Assembly: GCF_007655485.1 (NCBI RefSeq)
Contig: NZ_VJXQ01000003.1
Coordinates: forward strand, 39,398 to 76,859
Source of the DNA: Halobellus captivus
GTDB lineage: Archaea > Halobacteriota > Halobacteria > Halobacteriales > Haloferacaceae
Direction: 5' to 3'
Length of the DNA: 37,462 nt
A program made the position numbers and the translations under genes. This document shows, in pieces, positions 23,007 through 30,426 of this stretch. The notes under the pieces are model-generated. The model was given only the letters and a program-made list of their open reading frames with translations, searched no databases and had not been told where the DNA came from. How positions within the stretch are numbered: position 1 is the stretch's first letter; each line of letters starts with the position of its first letter.

Positions 23007-25097
23007 ATGAGTGACTGGATACCGACGACGTGTATGCGCTGTGCGGTGGGGTGCGGTCACGTCCAGCGGGCGGTCGACGTCGGCTACGGCATCGACACGG
23101 TCCGCGGCGACGCAAGCCACCCGGTCAATCAGGGACTGGCCTGCGCGCGCGGGATCGGGGAGAGTCGGGATCCCGGCGGCGAGTGGCTCACGAAGCCGCT
23201 CGTTCGCAAGGACGGCGAGCTGGAACGGACGACGTGGGATCTCGCGCTCTCCCGCGCGATCGAGGGATTGCGCGCGGCCCACGAGAGCGATCCCGACGAG
23301 GTGGCGATCCTCGGCAGCGGCCAGCAGACCAATGAGGCCGCTTACCTCCTCGGGAAGGTCGCTCGCGGCGGGTTCGGGACACGCTCGTACGACGCCAACA
23401 CGACGCTGTGTATGGCCAGCGCCGTCACCGCATATTACGAGTCGTTCGGCAGCGACGCGCCGCCGTGCACCTACGCGGACATCGACGACGCCGAGCGACA
23501 CGTCGTCTGGGGGGCCAACCCGGCGGTCGCACATCCGGTGCTGTTCCGCTGGATCCGGCGCGCGGCGGACGCCGAGGGCGTCGAGATCGTCGTCGTCGAT
23601 CCCGTCAGGTCCGAGACCGCCGAGAACGCCGCCCACCACGTCGCGCCCGAACCGGGGCGCGATCTCGCTCTCGCGCGTGCCGTGCTGGCCCGACTCGTCG
23701 AGACCGACCGAATCGAACGAGCATTCATCGACTCCGCCACGGACGGCTTCGACGCGCTTCTCGAATCGCTACCCGACGCGGAAGACGCCGCCCGCGAAGC
23801 GGGCGTGGCGCTCGATGCGGTCGAGCTCCTCGCGGACGCCTTCGACCACCGAACGCTCCTCTACTGGGGAATGGGGATCAACCAACACGTCCAGGGGACC
23901 GAGACCGCGCGGGCGCTCGTCGACCTGACGCTCGCGACCGACAACGTCCGCCCCGGCGCGGGCCCGTTCTCCCTGACCGGCCAGGCGAACTCGATGGGAA
24001 CGCGCGTGTGCTCCTCGAAGGGCACGTGGCCCGGGCAACGGCCGTTCAAGGATCCAGATCACCGCCGGACCGTCGCCGATCATTGGGGCGTTCCAGTCGG
24101 GCGATTTCCAGACGACGCCGGTCCCGGCCCGGTGGGAATCCTCGAGGCAGAACCCGCGGCCGTCTGGACGGTCGCGACCAACCCAGCGGCGGGAATGCCC
24201 GATGCCGACGCCGCACGCGAGCGGCTGGCGGACACGTTCCTCATCGCGCAGGACGCGTTCCACACCGAGACGACCGAACTCGCGGACGTGGTCCTGCCAG
24301 CGACCACGTGGGGCGAATCCGAGGGGACGACGACGAATATGGAGCGGACGATCTCGCGCGTCAGGGGGGCGACGGACGTTCCCAGCGGTGTCCGCACGGA
24401 TCTGGGGATCATCGCGACGATCGGTTCGTCGCTCTTTCCGGACCTCCTCTCCTCGCACGCGCCCGACCCCGCGTCGGTCTTCGAGGAGTTCGCGGCGCTG
24501 ACCGCGGGGACGATCGCCGACTGCTCGGGGATCACCTACGACATCCTCGACGACGTTCACGCGGTTCGCTGGCCCGCACCTGATGCGGGAAGCGGTGGGG
24601 GTTACCGATACTACGAGGAGTCTCACGACGGCGAGACGTGGTCGTTCCCGACGGCTACGGGAACCGCGCGGTTCTCGACCGGCCGACAGCGACCGCTTCC
24701 CGAGCCGACGGACGGGTCGTACCCGCTGACGCTGACAACGGCGCGCGCGGCCGACGGTTACAACACCGGCGTCCGATCGCGCGGCGGCGAGTCGGGGGAG
24801 TTGCGCGCGCGGATTCACCCGGATACGATCGCCGCTCACGACGACGCGTTCGTCGACGACCTGATTTCGATCGTCTCGCGCCGGGCGTCGGTGACGGCGA
24901 CGGTCGCCCCCGACGAAGCCGTCCCCCGAGAACTGATCTGGCTGCCTATCCACCACCCCTCGACGAACCGTCTCACGCTCTCCGAACGCGATCCGAAGTC
25001 GAAGGAACCACACTTCAAGCAGTGCGCCGTCCGACTCGTCGCACCGTCGGCCGCGCCGACGCTGCCCGAATCGACCGCTGGCCGCGCCGACGACTGA
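23007..25097 (+). CDS. nasA: Assimilatory nitrate reductase catalytic subunit
   Basis: A 696-residue molybdopterin oxidoreductase reducing nitrate to nitrite in the cytoplasm. The N-terminal [4Fe-4S] site has C9, C12, C16 (CMRCAVGC) and C46 (LACARG). The molybdenum ligand is probably C135 in NTTLCMASAV. Pterin-binding segments include VVWGANPAVAHP, LYWGMGINQHVQGT, GAGPFSLTGQANSMGTR and the C-terminal domain with NTGVRSRGGESGELRARIHP. It lacks the NasB-type FAD subunit, so electrons probably come from ferredoxin, as for the nitrite reductase upstream. There is no Tat signal, which separates it from respiratory Nar and Nap enzymes. It lies between nasD and a NarK-type transporter, all in the same direction. 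Confidence 0.93.
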   Translation: MSDWIPTTCMRCAVGCGHVQRAVDVGYGIDTVRGDASHPVNQGLACARGIGESRDPGGEWLTKPLVRKDGELERTTWDLALSRAIEGLRAAHESDPDEVAILGSGQQTNEAAYLLGKVARGGFGTRSYDANTTLCMASAVTAYYESFGSDAPPCTYADIDDAERHVVWGANPAVAHPVLFRWIRRAADAEGVEIVVVDPVRSETAENAAHHVAPEPGRDLALARAVLARLVETDRIERAFIDSATDGFDALLESLPDAEDAAREAGVALDAVELLADAFDHRTLLYWGMGINQHVQGTETARALVDLTLATDNVRPGAGPFSLTGQANSMGTRVCSSKGTWPGQRPFKDPDHRRTVADHWGVPVGRFPDDAGPGPVGILEAEPAAVWTVATNPAAGMPDADAARERLADTFLIAQDAFHTETTELADVVLPATTWGESEGTTTNMERTISRVRGATDVPSGVRTDLGIIATIGSSLFPDLLSSHAPDPASVFEEFAALTAGTIADCSGITYDILDDVHAVRWPAPDAGSGGGYRYYEESHDGETWSFPTATGTARFSTGRQRPLPEPTDGSYPLTLTTARAADGYNTGVRSRGGESGELRARIHPDTIAAHDDAFVDDLISIVSRRASVTATVAPDEAVPRELIWLPIHHPSTNRLTLSERDPKSKEPHFKQCAVRLVAPSAAPTLPESTAGRADD

Positions 25098-25511
25098 GCG
25101 TCCGTTTCCCACACTTTTGCGTTTCTTCCTGTTCGGTTGGAGGGATCACGACACCGTCGATCACCTCCATACCCACGATACGCGGCGTGTTCGTTTCACC
25201 TCGAACCGAGCTGGTCATCTGTTTCCCGTCTAAACATTCGGAGGTAATCCGCATTTGACTATTAATATGGATGAAATGACCGGATCCACGTTCTCAACTC
25301 AATTATTATCTTAATACACTTCGTATGTGGTTGTATTGTTACCTGATCAACCCAATACAGTATATACGATAAGGAGTACGTTTATCACGTGGAAACTGAT
25401 CACTCCATCCGTGATAATGTGTTCATTCAGACAAGGATTAAGCAAAATAATTCATTATTGTCGTACTTTTGTGGCTGATGGCGAACTCACGTTCAGTGAT
25501 GGAGTGTCACA
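25098..25511. promoter_or_regulatory. AT-rich regulatory interval before the nitrate transporter gene
   Basis: 414 bp without a convincing gene. From about 25255 onward it is much richer in A+T than the flanking genes. It contains T-rich tracts just after nasA that could end transcription, several TATA-like runs (tatatacga near 25367; cgtttatcac 25379-25388), and a perfect inverted repeat TTATCACG/CGTGATAA at 25382-25389 and 25410-25417. The last bases before the transporter ATG (25489-25511) resemble the amt leader. The transporter therefore probably has its own promoter as well as any read-through. Confidence 0.55.
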
Positions 25512-26825
25512 ATGGGCTTGATCCGGATGACGAAGTACCGGACGCTGGTGCTCGCCACGATCGGGTTCAATTTCTCGTTCCTGATCTGGTTCTCGTTCGC
25601 ACCGTTTACCGGCCCGATGGCCGAGGAGTTCGGTCTCTCTCTCGCCGAGATCGGTATCCTCGCCAGCGCCGCGATCTGGCTCGCGCCGTTCGGCCGGATC
25701 CTCACGGGGTGGCTCTCCGATAAGTACGGCGCGCCGACCGTCTTCGCCATCGTGTTAGGCTACGTGGGGATATTCTCGATGGCCTCGGCGTTCGCGCAGA
25801 GTTACACGATCTTCTTTATCGAGCGGCTGATCGTCGCCACGGCGGGTATCACGTTCGTGATCGGCATCCAGCACGTCTCCGAGTGGTTCGAAGCGGAGGA
25901 ACTCGGCACGGCGGAGGGAATCTACGCCGGTATCGGTAACGCCGGAGCGGCCGGAGGCGCGCTCGTCCTCCCGCGCGTGTTCGGCGAAGGATGGAGCGGG
26001 CCGCTGTTTCAGACCAACTGGCGCGCGGCGTTCTTCTACACCGGCGTCGTCTCGATTGTGTTGGCGGTCGCGTACTACGCGCTGGGTGAGGCGGCCAAGA
26101 GCGACGAGAAGCGCCAGGCGACGAAGGACAACGCGAGCTTCAGGGGCTGGTTCTACACGGCCACCCGGTACGGAACGGTCGTCCTCGCGCTCGCGTACGT
26201 GATGACGTTCGGCCTCGAACTGTCGATGAACGGCTGGCTGGCCACGTACTACCGAGAGGGTTTCGCCACGAACAACCTCGTCTTAGCGAGCACGTTCGCG
26301 GCGACGTTCTCGATCGCGGCGGGGCTCCTCCGACCCATCGGCGGCTACGTCAGCGACGTGCTGGCGCGAAACGAACGCGACATCCTGCCCTTCTTCACCG
26401 GCCGTTACCGCGAGCAGTGGACGTTCGTCACGCTGTGTTTCGTCGTCTGTTCGATGTTCGGAATGACGCTGGCCGGGCTGACCGGCGAGGTGCTCCTCGC
26501 GGTGGCCGCGGGCTTCCTGGTCGGCACCGGCTGCGCGCTGGCGGAGGGATCGATCTTCGCGCAGGTTCCCGCGATGTTCCCCAACAGCTCCGGCGCGGTC
26601 GCGGGCGTCGTCGGCGGCGTCGGCACCGTCGGCGGCATCGCCTACCCGCTCGTCTACTCCGCACAGTTCCTCCCGGACCTGCACACGGGCTACTCGGTCG
26701 TCGCCGCGTCGATGATCCCGATCGTCCTGTTGACCGCGTGGGTGTTTCAGCCCAAGATCGCCTCCGTCGCCAACGAGGACGGCTTCACGAGCGACACCCG
26801 GACGACCACGCCCGCGGACGACTGA
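25512..26825 (+). CDS. nasB: Nitrate/nitrite transporter, NarK type (MFS)
   Basis: A 437-residue major facilitator protein with twelve predicted helices. Early loop 2-3 has the MFS signature region ([16 protein letters not shown]). Nitrate-signature-like glycine-rich helices appear as [20 protein letters not shown] in the first half and [19 protein letters not shown] in the second, with the conserved arginines expected for NarK (FGRIL and [11 protein letters not shown]). It imports nitrate for the two reductases upstream. The start at 25512 has gatggagtg, a Shine-Dalgarno-like stretch, just ahead. The stop codon begins a 17-bp tandem repeat. The name nasB follows Haloferax mediterranei usage. 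Confidence 0.92.
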   Translation: MGLIRMTKYRTLVLATIGFNFSFLIWFSFAPFTGPMAEEFGLSLAEIGILASAAIWLAPFGRILTGWLSDKYGAPTVFAIVLGYVGIFSMASAFAQSYTIFFIERLIVATAGITFVIGIQHVSEWFEAEELGTAEGIYAGIGNAGAAGGALVLPRVFGEGWSGPLFQTNWRAAFFYTGVVSIVLAVAYYALGEAAKSDEKRQATKDNASFRGWFYTATRYGTVVLALAYVMTFGLELSMNGWLATYYREGFATNNLVLASTFAATFSIAAGLLRPIGGYVSDVLARNERDILPFFTGRYREQWTFVTLCFVVCSMFGMTLAGLTGEVLLAVAAGFLVGTGCALAEGSIFAQVPAMFPNSSGAVAGVVGGVGTVGGIAYPLVYSAQFLPDLHTGYSVVAASMIPIVLLTAWVFQPKIASVANEDGFTSDTRTTTPADD

Positions 26826-26890
26826 GGCTCGCAGGCGACTGACGTTTGTGAGCGAATGAAGCCTGCGTACGACTGAGCCCGCGAACGATG
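26823..26890. repeat. 17-bp tandem repeat whose units begin with TGA
   Basis: Four units start exactly 17 bp apart at 26823, 26840, 26857 and 26874, each opening with TGA and ending in a GCGNACGA-like segment. The first TGA is the transporter stop codon. Because 17 is not a multiple of three, the set places stops in all three frames. Confidence 0.8.
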
Positions 26891-26955
26891 TTCCATCCGA
26901 GCCCGTTTATGCACAATCCAGCACCTATTTATCTCATTCTTGACCACGTTCGTGT

Positions 26956-27531
26956 ATGTACATCGGACGATTCGTGATCGTCGCCCCCGACTTCGCCGCG
27001 TACCGCGTCTCTTCCCGATCGTTCCCCGACAGACAGATCGTCGACCGCGACGGAACGCTGACGGTCGCGCCGACGCCCGACGCCCCGGAGAACGACAACC
27101 CCTACGTCTCCTACAACTGCGTCCGCGCGGGCGGCGACGGGGTCGTCGTCGGTAACGGTTCCCACGTCGATCCGATCGCCGAAAAGTTGGACCTCGGCTA
27201 TCCGGCGCGCGACGCGCTCGCCTCCTCGCTCCTCGCGCTCGATTACGAGAAGGACGACTACGACACCCCCCGCGTCGCGGGCGTCGTCGGCGACGAGTCG
27301 TACGTCGGCATCGTCCGTCGGGACGCCCTGCTCGTCGAGTCCGTCGACGAACCCACGCTCGTTGCGACCTACGAGGAGGACGCGCCCACACCGATCGAAT
27401 TCGGCTCCGCTGCGGCCGACCCCGCCGACATCGCCCGCGCGGCGTACGATCTCTCCTACGAGCACGCCGTCTGCGCCGCGGGCGTCACCCACGACGACGG
27501 CGACGTCGACGTCAGCGTCTACAACGGCTGA
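26956..27531 (+). CDS. purO: Archaeal IMP cyclohydrolase
   Basis: A 191-residue enzyme closing the FAICAR ring to IMP, the last step of purine synthesis in many archaea. The N-terminal [11 protein letters not shown] and [16 protein letters not shown] are characteristic of PurO, followed by [25 protein letters not shown] and [17 protein letters not shown]. The C-terminal part has [19 protein letters not shown]. Length is close to the roughly 200 residues of the family. Upstream (26891-26955) a TATA-like tatttatct at about 26926-26934 lies 22-30 bp before the ATG, so the gene is probably leaderless. It is not fused to a formyltransferase. Confidence 0.92.
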   Translation: MYIGRFVIVAPDFAAYRVSSRSFPDRQIVDRDGTLTVAPTPDAPENDNPYVSYNCVRAGGDGVVVGNGSHVDPIAEKLDLGYPARDALASSLLALDYEKDDYDTPRVAGVVGDESYVGIVRRDALLVESVDEPTLVATYEEDAPTPIEFGSAAADPADIARAAYDLSYEHAVCAAGVTHDDGDVDVSVYNG

Positions 27532-27596
27532 TTCCCTCGGAACCTTCGGGTCCCGGTCGTCGACCGAATTTTCACCCCCGGAATCCTTTTTCGAAT

Positions 27597-28277
27597 ATGC
27601 AGGTCGCCGTGATCTCGGACGTGCACGCGAACAAGGTCGCTTTCGACGCCGTCCTCGACGACCTCGGTTCCAACGCGAGCGACGACTCCACGCCGGAATC
27701 GATCGTCTGCGCGGGCGACGTGGTCGGCTACAACCCCTGGCCAGCCGAGTGCGTCGCCGAGGTGAGAACGCGGGAGATTCCGACGGTGATGGGGAACCAC
27801 GACCGCGCGGTCGCGTCGGACACGTCGTTCCGGTTCAATTCGATGGCCGCCGCGGGCGTCGAGTACGCGCGCGAACGACTCGACGACGACGCCGTCGAGT
27901 GGCTCTCGGGGCTTCCGGACGCAAGGACCGTTCTCGACGGGCGGATCAAACTGGTCCACGGTCACCCCGACGACCCGGACCGCTACACCTACCCCGAGGA
28001 GTTCTCGCCGTCGATGCTCGGCGACGAGGACGTCCTGGTGACGGGACACACCCACGTCCAGGGCCACAAACAGTTCGAGGAGGGCACCGTGATGAATCCC
28101 GGCAGCGTCGGTCAACCGCGCGACGGCGACCCGCGAGCGGCGTACGCGGTCGTCGACCTCGACGACCAATCGGTCGACGAGCGGCGCGTCGAGTACGACA
28201 TCGACGCGGTCGCCGAGGCCGTCGCGGACGCCGGACTCCCGGCCCGGATCGGCGAGCGGTTGTACGATGGTCGGTGA
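27597..28277 (+). CDS. Calcineurin-like metallophosphoesterase
   Basis: A 226-residue phosphoesterase with all metal-binding motifs: SDVHANKVA at residues 6-14, CAGDVVGYNPWP near 42, MGNHDRAV near 64, HGHPDD in the middle and GHTHVQGHKQF near 150, followed by NPGSVGQPRDG. This is the pattern of the YfcE/PrpE-like subgroup with a two-metal centre. The natural substrate cannot be told. It follows purO by 65 bp, in which a T-rich tttttcg just before the ATG may be a TATA-like element or an upstream terminator. Its stop lies 33 bp from the convergent aspartokinase gene. Confidence 0.92.
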   Translation: MQVAVISDVHANKVAFDAVLDDLGSNASDDSTPESIVCAGDVVGYNPWPAECVAEVRTREIPTVMGNHDRAVASDTSFRFNSMAAAGVEYARERLDDDAVEWLSGLPDARTVLDGRIKLVHGHPDDPDRYTYPEEFSPSMLGDEDVLVTGHTHVQGHKQFEEGTVMNPGSVGQPRDGDPRAAYAVVDLDDQSVDERRVEYDIDAVAEAVADAGLPARIGERLYDGR

Positions 28278-28310
28278 GACAGGCGCTCGTTCTCTACAAC
28301 TCCGCCGCGC

Positions 28311-29489
28311 TCAGAACTCGTCTTGAACGGTTTCGAGCGTCTCTTCTCTGTCGTCCCACGCGACGAAGATCGCGACGGAGGTCGCGGAGGTGATGACGTC
28401 GTGGATGTTGATCCCGGCCTCCGCGAGCGGTTGGACGATGTCCTGGATCACGCCGGGACGGTTCGGGAGTTCCCCGCCCGTGACGCGGATGACCGCGATT
28501 TCGTCGTCGACGGTGACAGACGAGAGCGCCTGATCGTCGACGACCTTCTCGTGGAGCAAGTTCTCGGCCTCTTCGGCGACGTTTTCGCCCACGTAGAAGG
28601 TCACCGAATCCATCCCGGAGGCGACCGCGTCGATGTTGATTTCGGCCTCTCGAAGCGCCTGCGAGAGGTCGGCGAGGATGCCCGGACTGTTCCGGATCGA
28701 GCGTCCGGCAACGGTGACGCACGCGAGCGGCTCGTCCTGCATATCGATGAGGTTCTCGAACTGGCCTTCGATGAGCGTCCCGCCGGTGAGCAGATCGCCG
28801 TGTTGGTAGTGAACGACTCTGACGTCGAGGTCGTCGTCCTTGTACGACAGCGCCGAGGGCGCGACGACCTCCGCGCCGCGGAACGAGAGGTTCCGAAGCT
28901 CGTCGACGGTGATCCGCCCGACGTTTCGCGCCCCTTCGACGACGCGGGGGTCGCCGGTCATAACGCCCTCAACGTCGGTGACGATGACGACCTCGTCGGC
29001 GTCCATGTACCGCCCGAGCATCACGGCTGTCGTGTCCGATCCGCCGCGGCCGAGCGTCGTAATCTCACCGTCGATGTTCTGCGCGAGGAAGCCGGTGATG
29101 ACCGGGACGACGTGGTCGAGGTCGTCGGCGAGTTCGCCCGCACGCCGCTGCGTTTCCTCGACGTCGACTTCGCCGAGTTCGTTGGCGATGACCGGCCAGT
29201 CGTCCGCGCCGGGTTCGACGAAGATCGCGTTGACGCCCCGGGCGGCGAGTGCGGCCTTGAGTATCCGCACGCTCGTTCGCTCGCCCATCGAGACGATCTC
29301 CGCGCGGTCGCGGTCTTCGGCCTCGAACTCGATCTCTTCGAGGAGTTCGTCGGTCGTGTTGCCCATCGCGGACGCGACGACGGCGATCTCGTGACCCGCT
29401 TCGACCGCCGCGGCGATAGAGTCGGCGGCGCGGTTGATCCGGTCGCCACTGCCGAGCGACGTTCCGCCGAACTTCGCGACTACTCGCAC
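28311..29489 (-). CDS. lysC: Aspartate kinase
   Basis: A 392-residue enzyme phosphorylating aspartate, the first step toward threonine, methionine and, where present, lysine. The kinase domain begins VVAKFGGTSLGSGDRIN and includes SMGERTSVRILKAAL, GFLAQNIDGEITTLGRGGSD and the VTDVEGVMTGDPR loop. Two ACT domains follow (VTVAGRSIRNSPGILADLSQ and IRVTGGELPNRPGVIQDIVQ), implying allosteric feedback by an amino acid. The GTG at 29489 is chosen: GGGAGG lies 6-7 nt upstream and the family N-terminus starts there. The in-frame ATG at 29552 would add 21 atypical residues. A TATA-like attttac near 29568 gives a leader of about 50 nt. Confidence 0.94.
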   Translation of the reverse strand: MRVVAKFGGTSLGSGDRINRAADSIAAAVEAGHEIAVVASAMGNTTDELLEEIEFEAEDRDRAEIVSMGERTSVRILKAALAARGVNAIFVEPGADDWPVIANELGEVDVEETQRRAGELADDLDHVVPVITGFLAQNIDGEITTLGRGGSDTTAVMLGRYMDADEVVIVTDVEGVMTGDPRVVEGARNVGRITVDELRNLSFRGAEVVAPSALSYKDDDLDVRVVHYQHGDLLTGGTLIEGQFENLIDMQDEPLACVTVAGRSIRNSPGILADLSQALREAEINIDAVASGMDSVTFYVGENVAEEAENLLHEKVVDDQALSSVTVDDEIAVIRVTGGELPNRPGVIQDIVQPLAEAGINIHDVITSATSVAIFVAWDDREETLETVQDEF

Positions 29490-29844
29490 GGTCGTGCCTC
29501 CCGTCGGCAAACGAGACTGAACTGCGACTGGTGCTCTGACATAGCCGACCATTGCCGGGGGGAGTGTAAAATCTTGTCTCCCGTCTCAACCGTTGCCGAG
29601 TTTCTTTGTGGCGGCTGTCAGTTCCACTCGCCCGCGGGAAGTTCCGTACCTCTGCTGGGTGGACGAACGCCGACTGTACATATGTCGCCGGAGATCGCCG
29701 CGTGGACGAACGTCGTCCAGTCGACGTATCTGACACGCTCGGAGACTCGCAGTTCCCCCGTGTTCCGGATCGTTCCGTTTTCGCGGCAGTTCAATTTCTC
29801 AACCTCCGCGGCAGTTTAAGGTGCTGCCGCGCGAAGAGGTACGT
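29490..29844. promoter_or_regulatory. Divergent promoter region between aspartokinase and the GNAT-like gene
   Basis: 355 bp without a convincing gene. It holds the aspartokinase promoter (near 29568) and, at its right end, the GNAT-like promoter. There the TATA-like gtttaagg (about 29813-29820) lies between perfect 8-bp inverted arms CGCGGCAG (29807-29814) and CTGCCGCG (29824-29831). A further direct copy of cgcggcagtt lies at 29782-29791. This looks like an operator overlapping the promoter, or a hairpin. A 45-codon frame from 29682 lacks promoter support and is not called. Confidence 0.5.
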
Positions 29845-30303
29845 ATGGACGTCGAGGTCCGAGACGCGGTCGAGGACGACGCCGAGACGCTCGGTGCCAT
29901 CGTCGACCTCCCTACCGACGTGCTTCGGAACGTGGTCCACGACCGGACGGTCCGACTCGCCGTCGCACCGCGCCGCGATCCGGGACCGAACGCAGACACC
30001 GCGGACCGAGCCGAAGACGACAGCAGCGACTCAGACGAGTCCGTCCACGGGTTCGTCGCGTTCGACGTCGAGAAAGGTACCGTTCACGTCACGCAGCTCG
30101 CGGGCGACGCCGCGGTCGCCGAGCGACTCCTGGCCGAACCCGTCCGATTCGCGGTGAGCGAGGGGTTCGACGTCGCGCTCGTCGTTCCGGAATCCGATTC
30201 CGACGTGGCGTCGGCCGCCGCGGCCGCTGGCTTCGAGACTGTCGGAACGGGGCCCACCTTCGACGGCGAGCCGACGACGAAGTATCGGTTCCGCCCGGAT
30301 TGA
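29845..30303 (+). CDS. GNAT-like acetyltransferase-fold protein, uncertain
   Basis: A 152-residue acidic protein starting MDVEVRDAVEDDAETLGAIV, which is like the first strand-helix of GNAT N-acetyltransferases. A disordered DSSDSDES insertion precedes the strands VHGFVAFDVEKGTVHVTQLAGD. The end contains AAAAAGFETVGTGPTFDGEP, like the last GNAT strand. The acetyl-CoA loop Q/RxxGxG/A is not clear, so activity is doubtful. The ATG at 29845 lies 25 bp after the TATA-like gtttaagg, which fits a leaderless start better than the upstream GTG at 29821. The stop codon begins a tandem repeat. Confidence 0.7.
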   Translation: MDVEVRDAVEDDAETLGAIVDLPTDVLRNVVHDRTVRLAVAPRRDPGPNADTADRAEDDSSDSDESVHGFVAFDVEKGTVHVTQLAGDAAVAERLLAEPVRFAVSEGFDVALVVPESDSDVASAAAAAGFETVGTGPTFDGEPTTKYRFRPD

Positions 30304-30400
30304 GAATCACCGGCCGTCCCGACTGAGGATCCGTCGACACCACCTCGACTGAGAGCTGTCGCCCCGGCTGAGAGCCGTCGCCCGACCGAGGGCCGCCCAT
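30301..30400. repeat. Degenerate 19-26-bp tandem repeat starting at a stop codon
   Basis: Units open with TGAG at 30301 (the stop codon of the preceding gene), 30324, 30350 and 30369, plus a CGAG variant near 30387. Each is followed by a run like agccgtcgccc and then gac or ggc. TGA occurs in three frames. The repeat fills most of the gap to the convergent PolD small-subunit gene. Confidence 0.75.
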
Positions 30401-30426
30401 TCTGTTCCGAGTGCGAACCCTCGACG

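Noticed and set aside
25015-25254. 79-codon leftward frame after nasA
   Set aside because: Overlaps the 3' end of nasA, its arginine-rich tail is typical of antisense frames, and no promoter was found.
25327-25521. 64-codon frame before the nitrate transporter gene
   Set aside because: AT-rich promoter DNA overlapping the transporter start, no haloarchaeal codon bias and no recognised motif.
29682-29819. 45-codon frame in the aspartokinase/GNAT intergenic region
   Set aside because: No TATA or Shine-Dalgarno support at its ATG, and it runs through the promoter palindrome of the next gene.
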